Assembly (NCBI GenBank): GCA_019096065.1
Contig: JAGUCH010000001.1
Location: 248,001 to 312,000 of the forward strand
DNA from: Paracyclopina nana
Lineage: Eukaryota > Arthropoda > Copepoda > Cyclopoida > Cyclopettidae
DNA: 64,000 nt
Reading direction: 5' to 3'
Part shown: one piece after another, positions 44,587 to 55,755 of the stretch
How positions within the stretch are numbered: position 1 is the first letter of the stretch
Layout: every line of letters starts with the position of its first letter
Program-made: the position numbers and the translations under genes
Notes under the pieces: generated by a model
The model's input: the letters and a program-made list of their open reading frames with translations, nothing else
What the model was told of the DNA's origin: nothing
Databases searched by the model: none

Positions 44587-45987
44587 ATGCATGTTCATTT
44601 TCTCATCGCCTTACTTTACTATGCATTACACTTTACCAATGGGTTGAAATCAAAGCAATATCAGGCAATAATTGTTCACCAAGATTCTGTAAGAGGGGTC
44701 TCACCAATCAAATGGTAATTATGATTTTCAATGAAATTCAATTATTGTTATCGCCTCTTTGCTTGAACGCTTCTGCAGCAGTCTGCTGGTTTGTGCTGCT
44801 CAGTGCTTATCCCAGCCATTTTGCAAGGGTTTCTATGTCACGAATGAGACAGGTTGGTCTTGCAAGAGCATTCAAGATGAAGGTTTGGTTCCTGTTACAG
44901 CTAAAAGTCAGAAAATGGTAAAGGTTTTTGTACCAACTATTGTCAAAAACCAATTTTGTACGTACCAGCTCATAGATGCATTGCACAAGGCTTACAAGTC
45001 ATACTTAATTTCAGATTCACACTTCATTGTCATAAGAGAAGATGGAGCCATTCAAGACTTTTCTGAAATGGCTTCTGCTTCACCTCCAATCACAACTTAT
45101 CCCTCAAGTCATCTGGATTTGACAGGTGGGGATGCTTCTCCATGCATCCTTGAGAAAGGCGGCAGCATGACATGCATTGAAAAAAAGGGTGGTCAAAAAA
45201 TGCTATCCTGGAGCTTTGATGGTCAAGCCCCCTCATTATTATCGATTACCATGAGGCAACATGGACAATACCCCCTCTCAGCTTATCAAAATGGCAAGCT
45301 ATTCATCTTAGGAGGTCGTTTAGAAGGAATCGGTAAATTAACGTTTAGGTTTAAGACATCCTTGAAATGTCACTTATACTTAAAAGCACATGGCTTGATT
45401 GACATTTATGAGAATGGACAGGTAAGAAGCATAAGTACAGCAGCGCCAGATGGTCGCTATGCTGGCTGTGCTGCCTTTTTACCAAGGGAGGACAATATTG
45501 TTTACTTTGGAGGAGGTGTTGGTTCTGCTACAGGAGAAAGGATGGCTGATTTTTGGATGTACAACATCAATGCGGACATTTTCACAGCAATTCCAAATGT
45601 ACCAACAGGTGGGTTGGCAACCCAAGCTTGTGTAGGAGCTACAACCAACAGTGGCGAAAAGGTGACTCATGATTTGAATGATTATCTCAACTAAACAACT
45701 TGGCATATTAGATCTTTGTGGTTTTGGGTGGCTTGTTGCAAAATAGTACTGTACTGTCGAGTGTATTCAAGTTTTCACCATCAACGCAAAGTTGGAGTCC
45801 AATGACACCTATGCCAGAGGTCAACTCCCACTTGGGAGCAGTGTTTTGGAAAGGATACATATATGCCTTTGCAGGATTTGGGAAGTCATATGTCATAAAG
45901 ATGTTACCAGAAGACGGTGCTCAATGGGTTGATGTTGGCAGCTTGAATGGAAATTCACAATATCCCACTGTTGTTCCCTATTCTTAA
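44587..45987 (+). CDS. secreted PAN/apple-like plus kelch protein K3
   Basis: Five exons: 44587-44714, 44779-44957, 45015-45332, 45387-45661 and 45712-45987, encoding 391 aa. The signal peptide MHVHFLIALLYYALHFTNG leads to IIVHQDSVRGV. The PAN-like module follows (CSLLVCAAQCLSQPFCKGFYVTNETGWSCK, VPVTAKSQ, VKVFVP), then the kelch-like propeller (SITMRQHG, KLFILGG, NIVYFGGG, DFWMYNINADIF, KFSPSTQSWSPMTPMP, GYIYAFAGFGKS). Introns 2 (57 nt) and 3 (54 nt) are multiples of three and lack stops, so the frame reads straight through from exon 2 to exon 4, and retention of either would only insert 19 or 18 residues. Exon 5 is nearly identical to that of K2. Probably extracellular. Confidence 0.87.
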
Positions 45988-46487
45988 TCATGCTATGCTT
46001 GCTGCAAATCTTGAACTTCTCTTGTCTTTAGTTCTTTCCCAACAAAATCAAAATAAACCATTGTCTAAATTGGGTGACACTTCAAGAACATTTCATTAAA
46101 GCAAGGCACTCGGATCCAAATTAAGTCCTTGTAGAGGGAGTCTTCTTGTCTTCATTATTTGGGTTGGAGTGATTAATAGAGTATAAGAAATTAAAGCTTG
46201 CAAATAAGGCTTTGTAAGATTTGCATTCAGCTCCATAAGCTTTGCTGTAAGCTCAAATGTTGCAGTAAAAAAAAATGATTTGGCCAATGCCAATATGCTG
46301 ACAATATAATGAACAATTACTATGGCTAACTATTTTTTGAAAATGACTAAAATTGCAGCTTTTGCTAGTTTTTCACCCCTTGATGGCATTTTGTGCCACT
46401 GTGCCATAAAAAAAAGAGGAATGCCAAAGAATCAATTATTCAGAATTGGAAAACTTTTCTGCCAGTGTCTGGACAGCAATCAACATA
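45988..46487. other. K3 3' UTR and K4 upstream region
   Basis: aataaacc near 46051 is the likely K3 polyadenylation signal. No clear TATA box for K4 was seen. Confidence 0.45.
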
Positions 46488-47824
46488 ATGAAAGTCCTTT
46501 CAATTTTTGCCTTTTTCCCTCTACTATTGCCACCTTTGTCTGGTTTGCAGCTTGAGTTCTATGAATCAGAGATAGTGCACCAATATTCTGTAAGAGGAGT
46601 AACTCTTCACTTGCCCAAAAGGTAACCATAATAAATTATGAGTGCTTACTTTGGTTTAAAGCTGTTTCAATGATTGAGAAGGAGTGTGCAGTCTTGTGCA
46701 GCTAAATGCTTGTCCAAACCAGTTTGCAAAGGGTTCTATTTTTCCAATGCCACTGATGGGATGTGCAAGCAAATTCATGATGAAGGTCTGGTGGCCATCA
46801 CAGCCAAAAGTCAGAAAAAGATGAAAGTATTTGTGCCCAACATCAAGAGAAACCAACATTGTAATTTATTTGAAAAAAAAAAACTGAATTTATTATTATG
46901 TCTGTCTTCTATTTCTGGTAGATCCCCATTTCCTTGTCATTGATAACACTGGTTACATGGAGGACTTTTCAACAGATGCCTTGGCTTCGCCTCCCATAAG
47001 GACTTATCCGGAAAGCCAGGCTGACTTACGGGGAGGAGCAATGACTGGATGTGTCTTGGAGAAAGATGGCAGCTTGACATGCGTTGAGAAAAATGGAGGT
47101 CCTACATTGTTTTCTTGGAACTTTGATGATCAGCCACCCCAATTGTTACCAATTACCATGAGGTCACATGGAGGTTACTCACTCTCAGCGCATCAGAATG
47201 GCATAATGTTTGTCTTGGGTGGATCAGCAGGTAACGAATCAACAAGTTTGGAAACTGATTTTTTTTGTGAATTGTATGATTTACAATACGCTGTAATTAC
47301 TATTGCAAATTGAGCGTATCTTTTTGGTTTTTTTTCTTGAATAGGGAAGTCATTGCTGGATATTTATGAGAATGGACAGTTCCGGAGTAACAATTCAAAC
47401 CCTCCAGATCACCTTCATTCTGGTTGTGCTGCTTTTCTCCCAAGCGATGACAACTTGGTTTATTTTGGTGGTGGTCAATCTTCAGTTGATCACCGAAAGA
47501 CTAACAGGTTTTGGACGTACAATATTGCCAGAGATGCGTATGCTCAAATACCAAATATAACAAATGCTGGATTGGCCTCAATGGCTTGTGCAGGTGCTAC
47601 TTCAAGAACTGGAGAAGAGGTATGGAATCAATGGAGAGGTGAACTATATCATGTATAAAAAAATTAACTAGATCTTTGTGGTGATTGGTGGGATATTGGA
47701 GGGCCAAACAGGTCCGAAACCATATGTTTCAAAGTATTCCCCCTCAACTCAAAGTTGGAGCTCAATGACACCAATGGATGGAGGACTCTCTCATATGACA
47801 GCAGTCTTTTGGAAAGGATACATC

Positions 47825-47930
47825 TACCGATTGAGTCATCAAAACCGGGTAAGCGCTATGGCCAATTCGGCCGGTTTATTTAGTGCAGCAGTGCAGCCAG
47901 CGCATTGCGTTTCTCATGACTCAATCGGTA
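47825..47930. mobile_element. 106-bp MITE, mariner-like (TA target)
   Basis: Perfect 15-bp inverted termini including the TA: taccgattgagtcat on the left, and its reverse complement atgactcaatcggta at the right end. With TA as the target duplication the flanking K4 exon rejoins in frame to give GYIYVFGG, matching K1. The core is GC-richer, with gccaattcggccgg and cagcagtgcagccagcgc. The TA target suggests the Tc1/mariner group. Confidence 0.9.
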
Positions 47931-47945
47931 TGTATTTGGAGGGAG

Positions 47946-47976
47946 CCCCACAAACCAAAATTCGATTTTTTGAAAC
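47946..47976. repeat. left terminal inverted repeat
   Basis: Matches the reverse complement of 55598-55629 at the first 25 positions, then differs by one inserted base before tgaaac or gaaac. Confidence 0.9.
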
Positions 47977-48553
47977 AAAAAAAAGTACTAAATCTGGAGA
48001 TAATTATTGATACAAATCTCGCCTAATATCGCCTACTATTTGCCAAACTAGGAGATGAATTTAAGATTCATAGTAGTTAGGATCAATTAAATTATTACTT
48101 ATTTATCTCCAGATCTATGTAAGATTTCTAGGAGATGAATGGTTTAGTTGTTGGCATGTCTTGTAGCAAAAAATATCATCTAATAGACATTGCATAGGTC
48201 TGGCAATATCAAGATAAGAAAAATGAGATGTCAATAGTAATCTTTTTTCTTTAGGCGGAAACTATGAGACGATGCCACGGCAGTCATTTCTTGCAGCGGC
48301 CTTTTTTCGTCGCAGTGCGACCTTGATAGGCCTTTAGCAGCTTATGTGTTAAGGTGACTATGTGATGTTTTTATTGTACTAGCTAGTTGTTATTATCTTG
48401 AAATCAAGTTAACTAAGATATCATAATAATAAATGTCATTTTCACTGGAATGTTTCTTCTGTCTTTGACGTCGCAGTTGCTTGACTGATTGAAAGGCATG
48501 AATTCATTCAATCTGTGGCTGTCCTGTCAGTTCATGCATTGTCTGGTTGATAT

Positions 48554-51500
48554 CTACTTGTTGTTGCCATCAGAACCAGAATCAGAATCAGTGATGTATC
48601 CAGGAGGCAGGCTTTTGGAAGGGTCAAGGGCAACCTAGAGAGAAGATGTGTCAAAGTTATTTAACGCACTTTGGATAAGAGTTGATCGAGATAATTTGGC
48701 AAAAGGAATAAAGGTATGTAAATGTGATTGAAATGATAAAGAAGGTTTAGGTGGACTCACTGGTGGCGGTTGCAAGGTTTCGGCGGCTGCCTCGTCATCA
48801 TCCTCGTAGTCTGAGTCACGTAGGTCCACTTGTGGAGGCACCTGCTTTATGTAGGAATAAGCATGAGCAATCTACTAAACGTCAAAGTTGAATGCAGAAT
48901 AAGTGCATACCTGCTTGGTAGAAGGACCAGGTTTGGCTAAGTCATCAGCTTCACCAGTCAATGTGTCAAAACTTTTCTTCAAGTTTCTCTTGATGACGTT
49001 TCCAGAGCTTCTGCGCATAGGATTGGCACTTGCTCTTGGGGCGTCAATGTAAACTTCAGGCAAATACGCAACAGCATCAGCTGAGAACCTTTTGATCAAC
49101 ACGTTGATATCCGTCACCTCAGCAACAACCTCTCGGTAGATGTGTGGTAGCTATAAGTAAGACACATGATGCTATGATAGGTACGAGCTAGCCAGCTAGT
49201 AGTTATTGTGATAATATTACCATAGGTACTTTAGCCACGTAATCGAAGGTTAGGTTCCTCCAATCCTGATCCATAAGGTGAGCAGCTGCAATGATGTGAC
49301 GAAGGATCTCTTTGACGTCCAAGATTTCAAACTTGCACTTTTGAGACAAGTCTTTGAGAGCATCAGCTTTTTCTGGCAATGCCGACGTGTTGTTTTTGGA
49401 GTAGTCGTGGCCTTTCAGTTCTCCTCGCTTGATTTGCACTGCCAAGTGTGCGTCGTAGTCAGGAACAACAACTTTTGGCGGCAGCATGTGCTTATTATGT
49501 TGATAATACTCAAAGTCAGAGTTGGTGACAACCTCTGCTGCTTGTTGAAGGCTGATGGTGTTGTTGGCGGCGCAGTAGAGCATGCTTCCTCTGTCCGTTC
49601 CAAGAAGGGTCGAGATATAACTTTGAATGTCATAGGGATGGCGGCCTTCAGATGATCCCGTGATCTTATACATGTCATCGATTGCCGGCACAAGATAGTC
49701 GTCCATAATGCTATGCACGCCATCTGGGATGGGGCGCTTGTTGAAGCGAAGTCCCTTCAATGAGCTGCAATGCAATAGTCAATTATTTAGATAAATAGTT
49801 ATGAGACTTAATGAAGCTCCTTACTTAGCAATTTTCCCAAAGATAAGATGTGCCCTGGCTAGTGTTGTGAACAGAGTATTCATGCACGTCTTCCCCATGG
49901 TATTGTAAACCTCATTCAATGGCAAGCCTCTAAGGTGAGGGAAGATGAACGAGGACACTTGTTCCTATATGACAAAATGACGAATGTTTGTAATGCATAT
50001 GGTAAGAAGCACGTAAATCTTGCAATAATTAGGTTGTATCAATTTAAACATTTCATACCTGTACGAAGTGACATGCAAAATACACATCACAAGCTTGACC
50101 CATGAAGTTGAAGGGGAGGCAGCGGAACAAAATCAGCCTTGACTTTGCTCTTAAATCGAGATTGCCACGCATGTTCTTAGATGGGCTCGCCGACTGGTGA
50201 GAGACGTCTCCAAGTTTGACGTTCATTTCCTTCATTTGCTTCTTAACTTCCTGAAAAGTAATGGTGGATGTGGTTTGCATGTTACAATAGTTAGGCAAGC
50301 ATTTGATTTGTAATTAGATTTACATTGGAAAAGTAGGACTTACCAATACTGATGCAAACTTATTGTCCAATTTCTTGGACATCGCACTCTTATCCTTGAT
50401 CATCTCCTCGCGGAGCTCTTGAATCTCACTTGAGACATGAGCTTTTATGTCTTCAAAAAGCTTATTGAGCGCCTGGTCAAAGTACGCCTTATTGACGATG
50501 GTCAGGTTGTTGGGGTCAGAGATGTCCTTAAAGGATAAAGAAATATGTTTAAGCATGCTTAATGTCGAGTAAATATTGCAATAGTACCACGTAATACTCC
50601 TCAGCAACATCCACTGCAGCAGCAATGGGCGTACGGGCTGAAGATGGAGCAGACGAGCTAGCTGTCGACCCGCCAGCAACAGGGTTGAACGTGTAATTCA
50701 ATACATCGGCTGATTGCTCATCTTCATTTCCAGTAGCCATAAACGTGATGTTTTGGGAGCCGCTAAGAATGTTCGACGTTACAGTAGAAGTCGAGGGAGC
50801 AGTTGATGCGGCCGTAGAAACCTCCTTCTCATCGACTCCTCTTGAGGGTTGAGTGGTAGAGGTTTGGACTTTTGCCCTGGCAATCATTTCAGCAAAGGAT
50901 GTGTCAAGGTCGAGTTCACCAACTTCAGATGTCGATCTCTCAAGTGACGTTGAAGGTACTTCAGTCTCAGTTGTAGATGCTGACTTAGCCACTGGTGGCG
51001 GAGGCATCAACTCCTTATCCAAATTGGCAGCTGATTGAGCCAGCTTTTTGGCGGGTGTCTCAATAAGCTGTTGACCTTTTCTCTTGGTTCCAGCTTTCAC
51101 CGATCCTTGGGTAACAGCGACCTCAAAGTCGGAACTCTTGTAGGCCTCCGAGTCCGTCAGCAAGGCTGACTTACTTCCTTGCAGTGATTGTAGTCCAGAT
51201 CTAGTCTGAACACTCCAAGGAGTCCAATTCCATGAGCCGTCCGAAGCTCTCCTCTCGTAGTGGAATGCGGCCATGTACTTTTCAAACCAGGACCAGACCA
51301 TTCCATTGTATCCCGATAGGCGGTCCTCCTCATGAAATGATCCAATTTCATTGTTCAGCGTCTTTAAAGTAGCCATGACGCGAAAATCCTCAACATCTGA
51401 AAAAGTGCGTTCATTAGAGATGAATCGGCAAATATCTTTTGCATCCTTAAAGATCGAGTAGCTATTTCATGAATAAGTACCTTTTTCAACCCGCGTGAAC

Positions 51501-51730
51501 AAGCGAATGGCCTTCAGGCCTTCCTCAGTCTTGATTGGATAGGTCATTTTCCGAAAATCATCTTCGTATCGGCGAGTCAAAGCTTTGCCGATAAAGAACG
51601 ACAAAGAATGGCCGTCGGGCGATGTCCAATTCGAGTCGATGACTGAAAATACCGGCGTATCTTCAAGTGTGGCAACAATGAATCGATCGTACTCGCCAGG
51701 CTTCTTCTTTTCTTCCTTTCTTTCCCCCAT
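48554..51730 (-). CDS. transposon accessory protein (second EnSpm-type gene)
   Basis: Nine exons: 51481-51730, 50588-51396, 50344-50526, 50059-50250, 49825-49964, 49221-49764, 48911-49150, 48761-48844 and 48554-48634. All are in phase and total 840 aa. The N-terminal ~85 residues (DRFIVATLEDTPVFSVI..W) form a small mixed domain. Next is a basic stretch (KRKGQQLIETPAKK) and a long Ser/Thr/Pro-rich disordered region. A helical, probably coiled-coil segment (exon 3, ALNKLFEDIKAHVSSEIQEL) and a folded C-terminal half follow, before an acidic tail ending GSDGNNK. I recognise no catalytic motif. By analogy with the two-gene EnSpm/CACTA plan (TnpA-like plus TnpD-like proteins) a DNA-binding or transposase-partner role is inferred. 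Exon 8 has a tandem AAGCAG acceptor. Confidence 0.8.
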
Positions 51731-51908
51731 TTTCTAGGAATATCAATTTGGCGATCGTTTTTCGAGAATTGAAATTTAACGATTGATGAATTGGCGAGAA
51801 AAATAAATAATCCTCCTCTTTTTTTAACGGACAACCCGTTACACAAGTTTATTGCCTGGTCCACTCGATATCTAGTCTTTAACTATTTGTTGTGTTTATG
51901 TGATCACA

Positions 51909-51932
51909 GCGACTTTTTCCTGGAAAAGTCGC
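51909..51932. promoter_or_regulatory. hairpin in the bidirectional transposon promoter
   Basis: gcgactttt-6 nt-aaaagtcgc is a perfect 9-bp inverted repeat in the 282-bp gap between the two divergent start codons (51730 and 52013). It may be an operator or binding site for an element-encoded protein; that is inference from position. Confidence 0.4.
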
Positions 51933-52012
51933 GTCTCCACTAGCACACTTGACTATATGATTAAAGCTTAATAATTTAAGTAGTCAGAGCATTAGCATTA
52001 CTACAAGAAGTT

Positions 52013-54974
52013 ATGTCGATTTCCTTTTCCAGAAAAAGCGGCCATCGCTCGATCAGCGTCGGCAATTGTGCCAAAATGGCTCGCAGCAAAAATGGGGCGA
52101 AAAAACCCTGGAAGCCTGTTAATCGGAGAAAAGCGAATCGCATTTTGAAGAAAGTGGACCGTACTTTTAGTATGCTGAAAGCATCCATGTCCAATGAAGC
52201 CAAAGTCTTGAGAGAACTGCGCACTATTCGAAATGCGTAAGTGTTTCTTAATTATGGCGATAACTATCTCTTGTAATTGTTAGGCTAATTTCATACTTCT
52301 TTTCAGAGGTGAACCAGTTCCTGATGTCGACGTCTTTGCAGCGCCCGAGCGAATTGGGCAAATCAATCACCATTTGCAGCAAGTCAATGAGTGTCAGGAA
52401 GATATCTCGAAGGCATTGGAAGAAGAATTTCATTCTGACTACACCACCGACAGCTGTGATAGCTGCGTCATTGTTGATGTTCACCTAGGCAACAACGGCG
52501 ATGCTCCCCAAGGCCAAAACTTGTTGCCGTTGACTGAAGCTCTTCAGAATGAAGGGCCATCTACAAGTCTTGTCGTCAAGCAGCCCGACACTTCACGGAG
52601 CTCATTGCAGTCGCTCCTAGAGCAATCGGAAAAGGAGCCCAACATTAACTTGTCCCACAGCTACTCAATTTCTGGGTCAGATTTCTCACTTGGATCATTC
52701 AATCCTGACACCGAGGACAGCTACAATATTCCGCCGCAACTGTTGTCTTATCCAAGAGATACTTTGATCCGTGTGCGTGAGACTCATTCTCCTTCTAGTG
52801 GCGACAGCACGAATTATGACCCCGAGGCAAATACATCCAATGAGTTTGAAGATTTGGATTGCGCCGGCGTTATCTGGAGACAACAAATTGTTGACGAGGA
52901 GGAGCACATGTTTGAAGAAGCGTCAGCAGCGGCCGAGGGGGCAACTCCACAAAGACCTGGATTCCCTCATGGCGTACAATTAGGCGATCTTGTGCTTCAT
53001 GACTCGGACTCAGATGAAACAGACGAGGAGCAAGATTTGGCGAGCAAACTGGATGATTGCAACATTGGCGAAGCAGAAGAGCCAGTGGAGGTCAGTGGGA
53101 ATTCCTTGTTCTCTAATGGGTGCAATTTCACCTATGAAGAATTTCGAGAAATAGCCAGAAAGCAAGTCTCGCTCCCTGACATGGATGAACGGAACAGAGC
53201 CTTTTTTGAAGTGTTCCAATGTGTCGGCATCTGCAGCTACATGACGAAAACGTCCCAGAAGAGAATGTTTGATCTCATTCGTGCCTTCTTTCCTGAAAGA
53301 AATTTCAATAACTTTGAGACCTGCAAGAAACGGTACGCACTCTTCACACCCATCGTGACCATGAACTATGAGTTCAAGAAGATATCAACTGGTGAAATCA
53401 TCAAAGTAGAAGATGCCCGTTCCTTCCCCAGGAAAGAGTTCCCAAGAAGCGAGTACATCAAAATCTCTGAGTTTGCGTTTGTCTCCATTGATGAGGTCTG
53501 GAAACACTCAATGATGTGCCACAATGAAGTCAATTCTTATGTGCAAAGCAAGAAGATCATCTTGTTTATGGATGGCGTGCCCATGTCCAAGAGTGGCGAT
53601 GAGCAACTCAACGTCGTTAGTGTTCGTATTCCTCCTTGTCGCCATGTCTATGTGTTGGCCAAGCATGTGTACAGGAAAGAAAGTGGGCTCACTCCAAATA
53701 AGATTATGAAGTTCATCATTAGCGAGATCGACTACCACGGCTTCAAGATCAAGCGGATCGTAGCTGATGCACCTGTTCGTGCTAAACTAAAGGGATTGAA
53801 ACTTCACTCTGGATCTTGCTCTTGCGAATTTTGCTTTGCCAAAGGGGAGCGCTATGATGGGAAAACTGTTTTTCCGGCATCATCTTTCAAAAGCAACTTG
53901 AGAACAAACATGTGGTGGCATGAAACATCGGCCATGATTGAAGAGAGAGGCTTGGATCACTTCACTGCTGATGAGCTCATGGGACGCACAGCTGCAACTC
54001 CTGTTTCTCTACACAAAGAGTTGGACATGATGAGGGACTTCATTTTGGAACCCATGCACAATGTGTCTGGAGTCATCAAACAATTTCTGAGGCTGTCATT
54101 GAGATTGTCCAAGTCTTTCAAGAACTTTACTGCTCAACAGCAAAAGTACCTCAAGGCTTTTGATGCTCGTTGGCAGCTGATCAAGCTTCCAAGGGAGTAT
54201 AACCGCCGTTCCCGATCACTTTCTGGATGCTATGCTTTTCTCAAGAGCCAGGAGCTGATTTCGTTGGCAGTTGTGGCCCCTTTTGCTTTTGCAGAAGCCT
54301 TCCCTGGACCAGAGAATAAGAACGTCAGACGTGTGTGGCTTGCTTTCGCCTTGATCTTAAGATCTGTTTGTATGGACGATCAATGGTTTCTCCTCAACAA
54401 CGTCCGACACAGTTTGAGCAACAGATGCTACCTGGCCTACCAAGCTTTTGAAGAAACCTTTGGATTGACAAACTGCAGCTGGAACGTGCATAATTTTTTC
54501 ACGCACATTCTCCTTGCCAGAGACATCTCGCGACTTCCAGCCCTGAGCGCTTTGGGCTTTGAGGCGAACTTGAACACTGTCAAGAAATGGATGAAGTCCA
54601 ATACAACCTCCTTTCCGAAGCAGGTTATTGAGAAGTTATTTATTGGCAACACCATTGCACATGACTGCAGTTTGATCGTTCGGTTCAACAAGTTTGAGGC
54701 CTCAAGATTCTGCGACAATCTCTTCCACACAAATGACCAAGAGTTCTACAAGATTGTGGATATTCATGGCGATTATTATGAGGCTCAGAAGTTTAGGACT
54801 GCTAGGCATCACTCGGAGGACGCACCAAACACTGACTGGTCGTTGAATGGCATTGCTCTCAACAAAGGACTCATGGAAGAAGTAGTCAATGTTGACAAGA
54901 AGAAAGTCAATGGAAAGGCAACTATTGATGGACGTTACCTGGTGGCCATTCCCTTTGACGCTATGTTTATTTGA
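52013..54974 (+). CDS. EnSpm/CACTA-like transposase
   Basis: Two exons: 52013-52236 and 52307-54974, joined in phase 2, giving 963 aa. The N-terminus is basic (MARSKNGAKKPWKPVNRRKA), which suits nuclear targeting and DNA contact. A long acidic, Ser-rich linker follows. From about residue 355 the transposase core is recognisable: LFMDGVPMSKS, KRIVADAPVRAKLKGLKLHS, then CSCEFCFAKGERYDGKTVFP, a CxxC zinc-binding-like loop, and EPMHNVSGVIKQFL. These are the hallmark blocks of animal EnSpm-type transposases (DG.P..KS, VADAPAR, SC..C...G, MH). The Asp in FMDG and in VADAP are probable catalytic acids. No stop, frameshift or truncation is seen. It shares a short divergent promoter with the accessory gene. 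Confidence 0.85.
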
Positions 54975-55597
54975 ACATCTTAATCTATGTCGTATTGTGA
55001 TAAATACTTGATTAGTAATGTGATTTGTGAAGCACATTAGGCAGCATTATTTGTAATGTCGACAGCAGTTTTGTGCATCACTTTTTTGCCATTAAGGCTA
55101 ATGATAAGTGAATCAGAGGTAGAGTACCATTAAACGAAAATGTTTAAATAAACCATTTCATGTTTCTTGCGACAACAATGACTTTTTCTTTCATTACTTT
55201 TATTTGCTAACGTTGAAACGAAACTTTAATTTAATTACACTAATTCGCACTTACATGTTTGCGCACATGCGCTCGCACGCTCATGAGACACTTGTCAACC
55301 ACATAAGTACTCTTTACTCCCAATTCTGGAGATGACAATGAGACAATTAGATGCGAAATTCTTTAATGCCCAACAAATTGAAAAATTTATTTGCCTTGGG
55401 AGAACTATTAATATAAATCAACTAGAATCTGAAAAAGCTAAAGTTGAAAATGTTATTGAGATAACTAGAAGATGATTACGTCATCTAATAATTAATGAAG
55501 TATTATTAACATGGCAACTACTAGTTCACTCCAGATTGTCGAGTATTTTCTAACTTTTTTAAAAATTCGAAAACTAGGTGCTATCACGAGATATATA

Positions 55598-55629
55598 GTT
55601 TCAGAAAAATCGAATTTTGGTTTGTGGGG
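55598..55629. repeat. right terminal inverted repeat
   Basis: gtttcagaaaaatcgaattt then tggtttgtgggg, the inverse of the left terminus. K4 coding sequence resumes directly after it (agctcaggaacaggtgg). Confidence 0.9.
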
Positions 55630-55755
55630 AGCTCAGGAACAGGTGGATATGTATATTCAGTCAAGAGAATGCTACCAGAAAACTATGCAGTTTGGGAAGA
55701 TGTTGGCAAATTGAAAAGAAACACTATTTACCCAATTGTTGTTCCATACTTCTAA

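Larger units (their letters stand above)
47946..55629 (+). mobile_element. complete EnSpm/CACTA-like DNA transposon, 7.7 kb
   Basis: Terminal inverted repeats of about 31 bp begin ccccacaaaccaaaattcga at 47946 and mirror the right end at 55598-55629. Inside are two divergently transcribed intron-containing genes, an accessory gene (48554-51730, minus) and a transposase gene (52013-54974, plus). The subterminal ctaggagatgaat is repeated (about 48049 and 48131), and ctagaagatgat near 55466 resembles it, as expected for CACTA-type elements. Target duplication is ambiguous because of the C/G runs: either AG (element with four Cs) or GAGC (47943-47946 and 55629-55632, element with three Cs). The strand given follows the transposase. 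Both genes lack stops or frameshifts, so the copy may be autonomous. Confidence 0.88.
46488..55755 (+). pseudogene. PAN/apple-kelch gene K4 split by two transposon insertions
   Basis: Exons 1-4 are intact: 46488-46621, 46679-46860, 46922-47230 and 47345-47619. They start MKVLSIFAFFPLLLPPLSG and contain CAAKCLSKPVCKGFYF. Exon 5 begins at 47672 and reads through KYSPSTQSWSSMTPM to GYIY, where a TA-flanked 106-bp MITE interrupts it (47825-47930). Sixteen bases of exon follow, then the 7.7-kb transposon. The exon resumes at about 55633 and runs to TAA at 55753-55755 (KRMLPENYAVWEDVGKL). The three exon pieces total 294 nt, remain in one frame and have no other lesion, so inactivation is recent. 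As it stands, translation would run from GYIY into element sequence and stop at 48010. The distal 3' piece still lies in register for a full kelch end. Confidence 0.87.
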
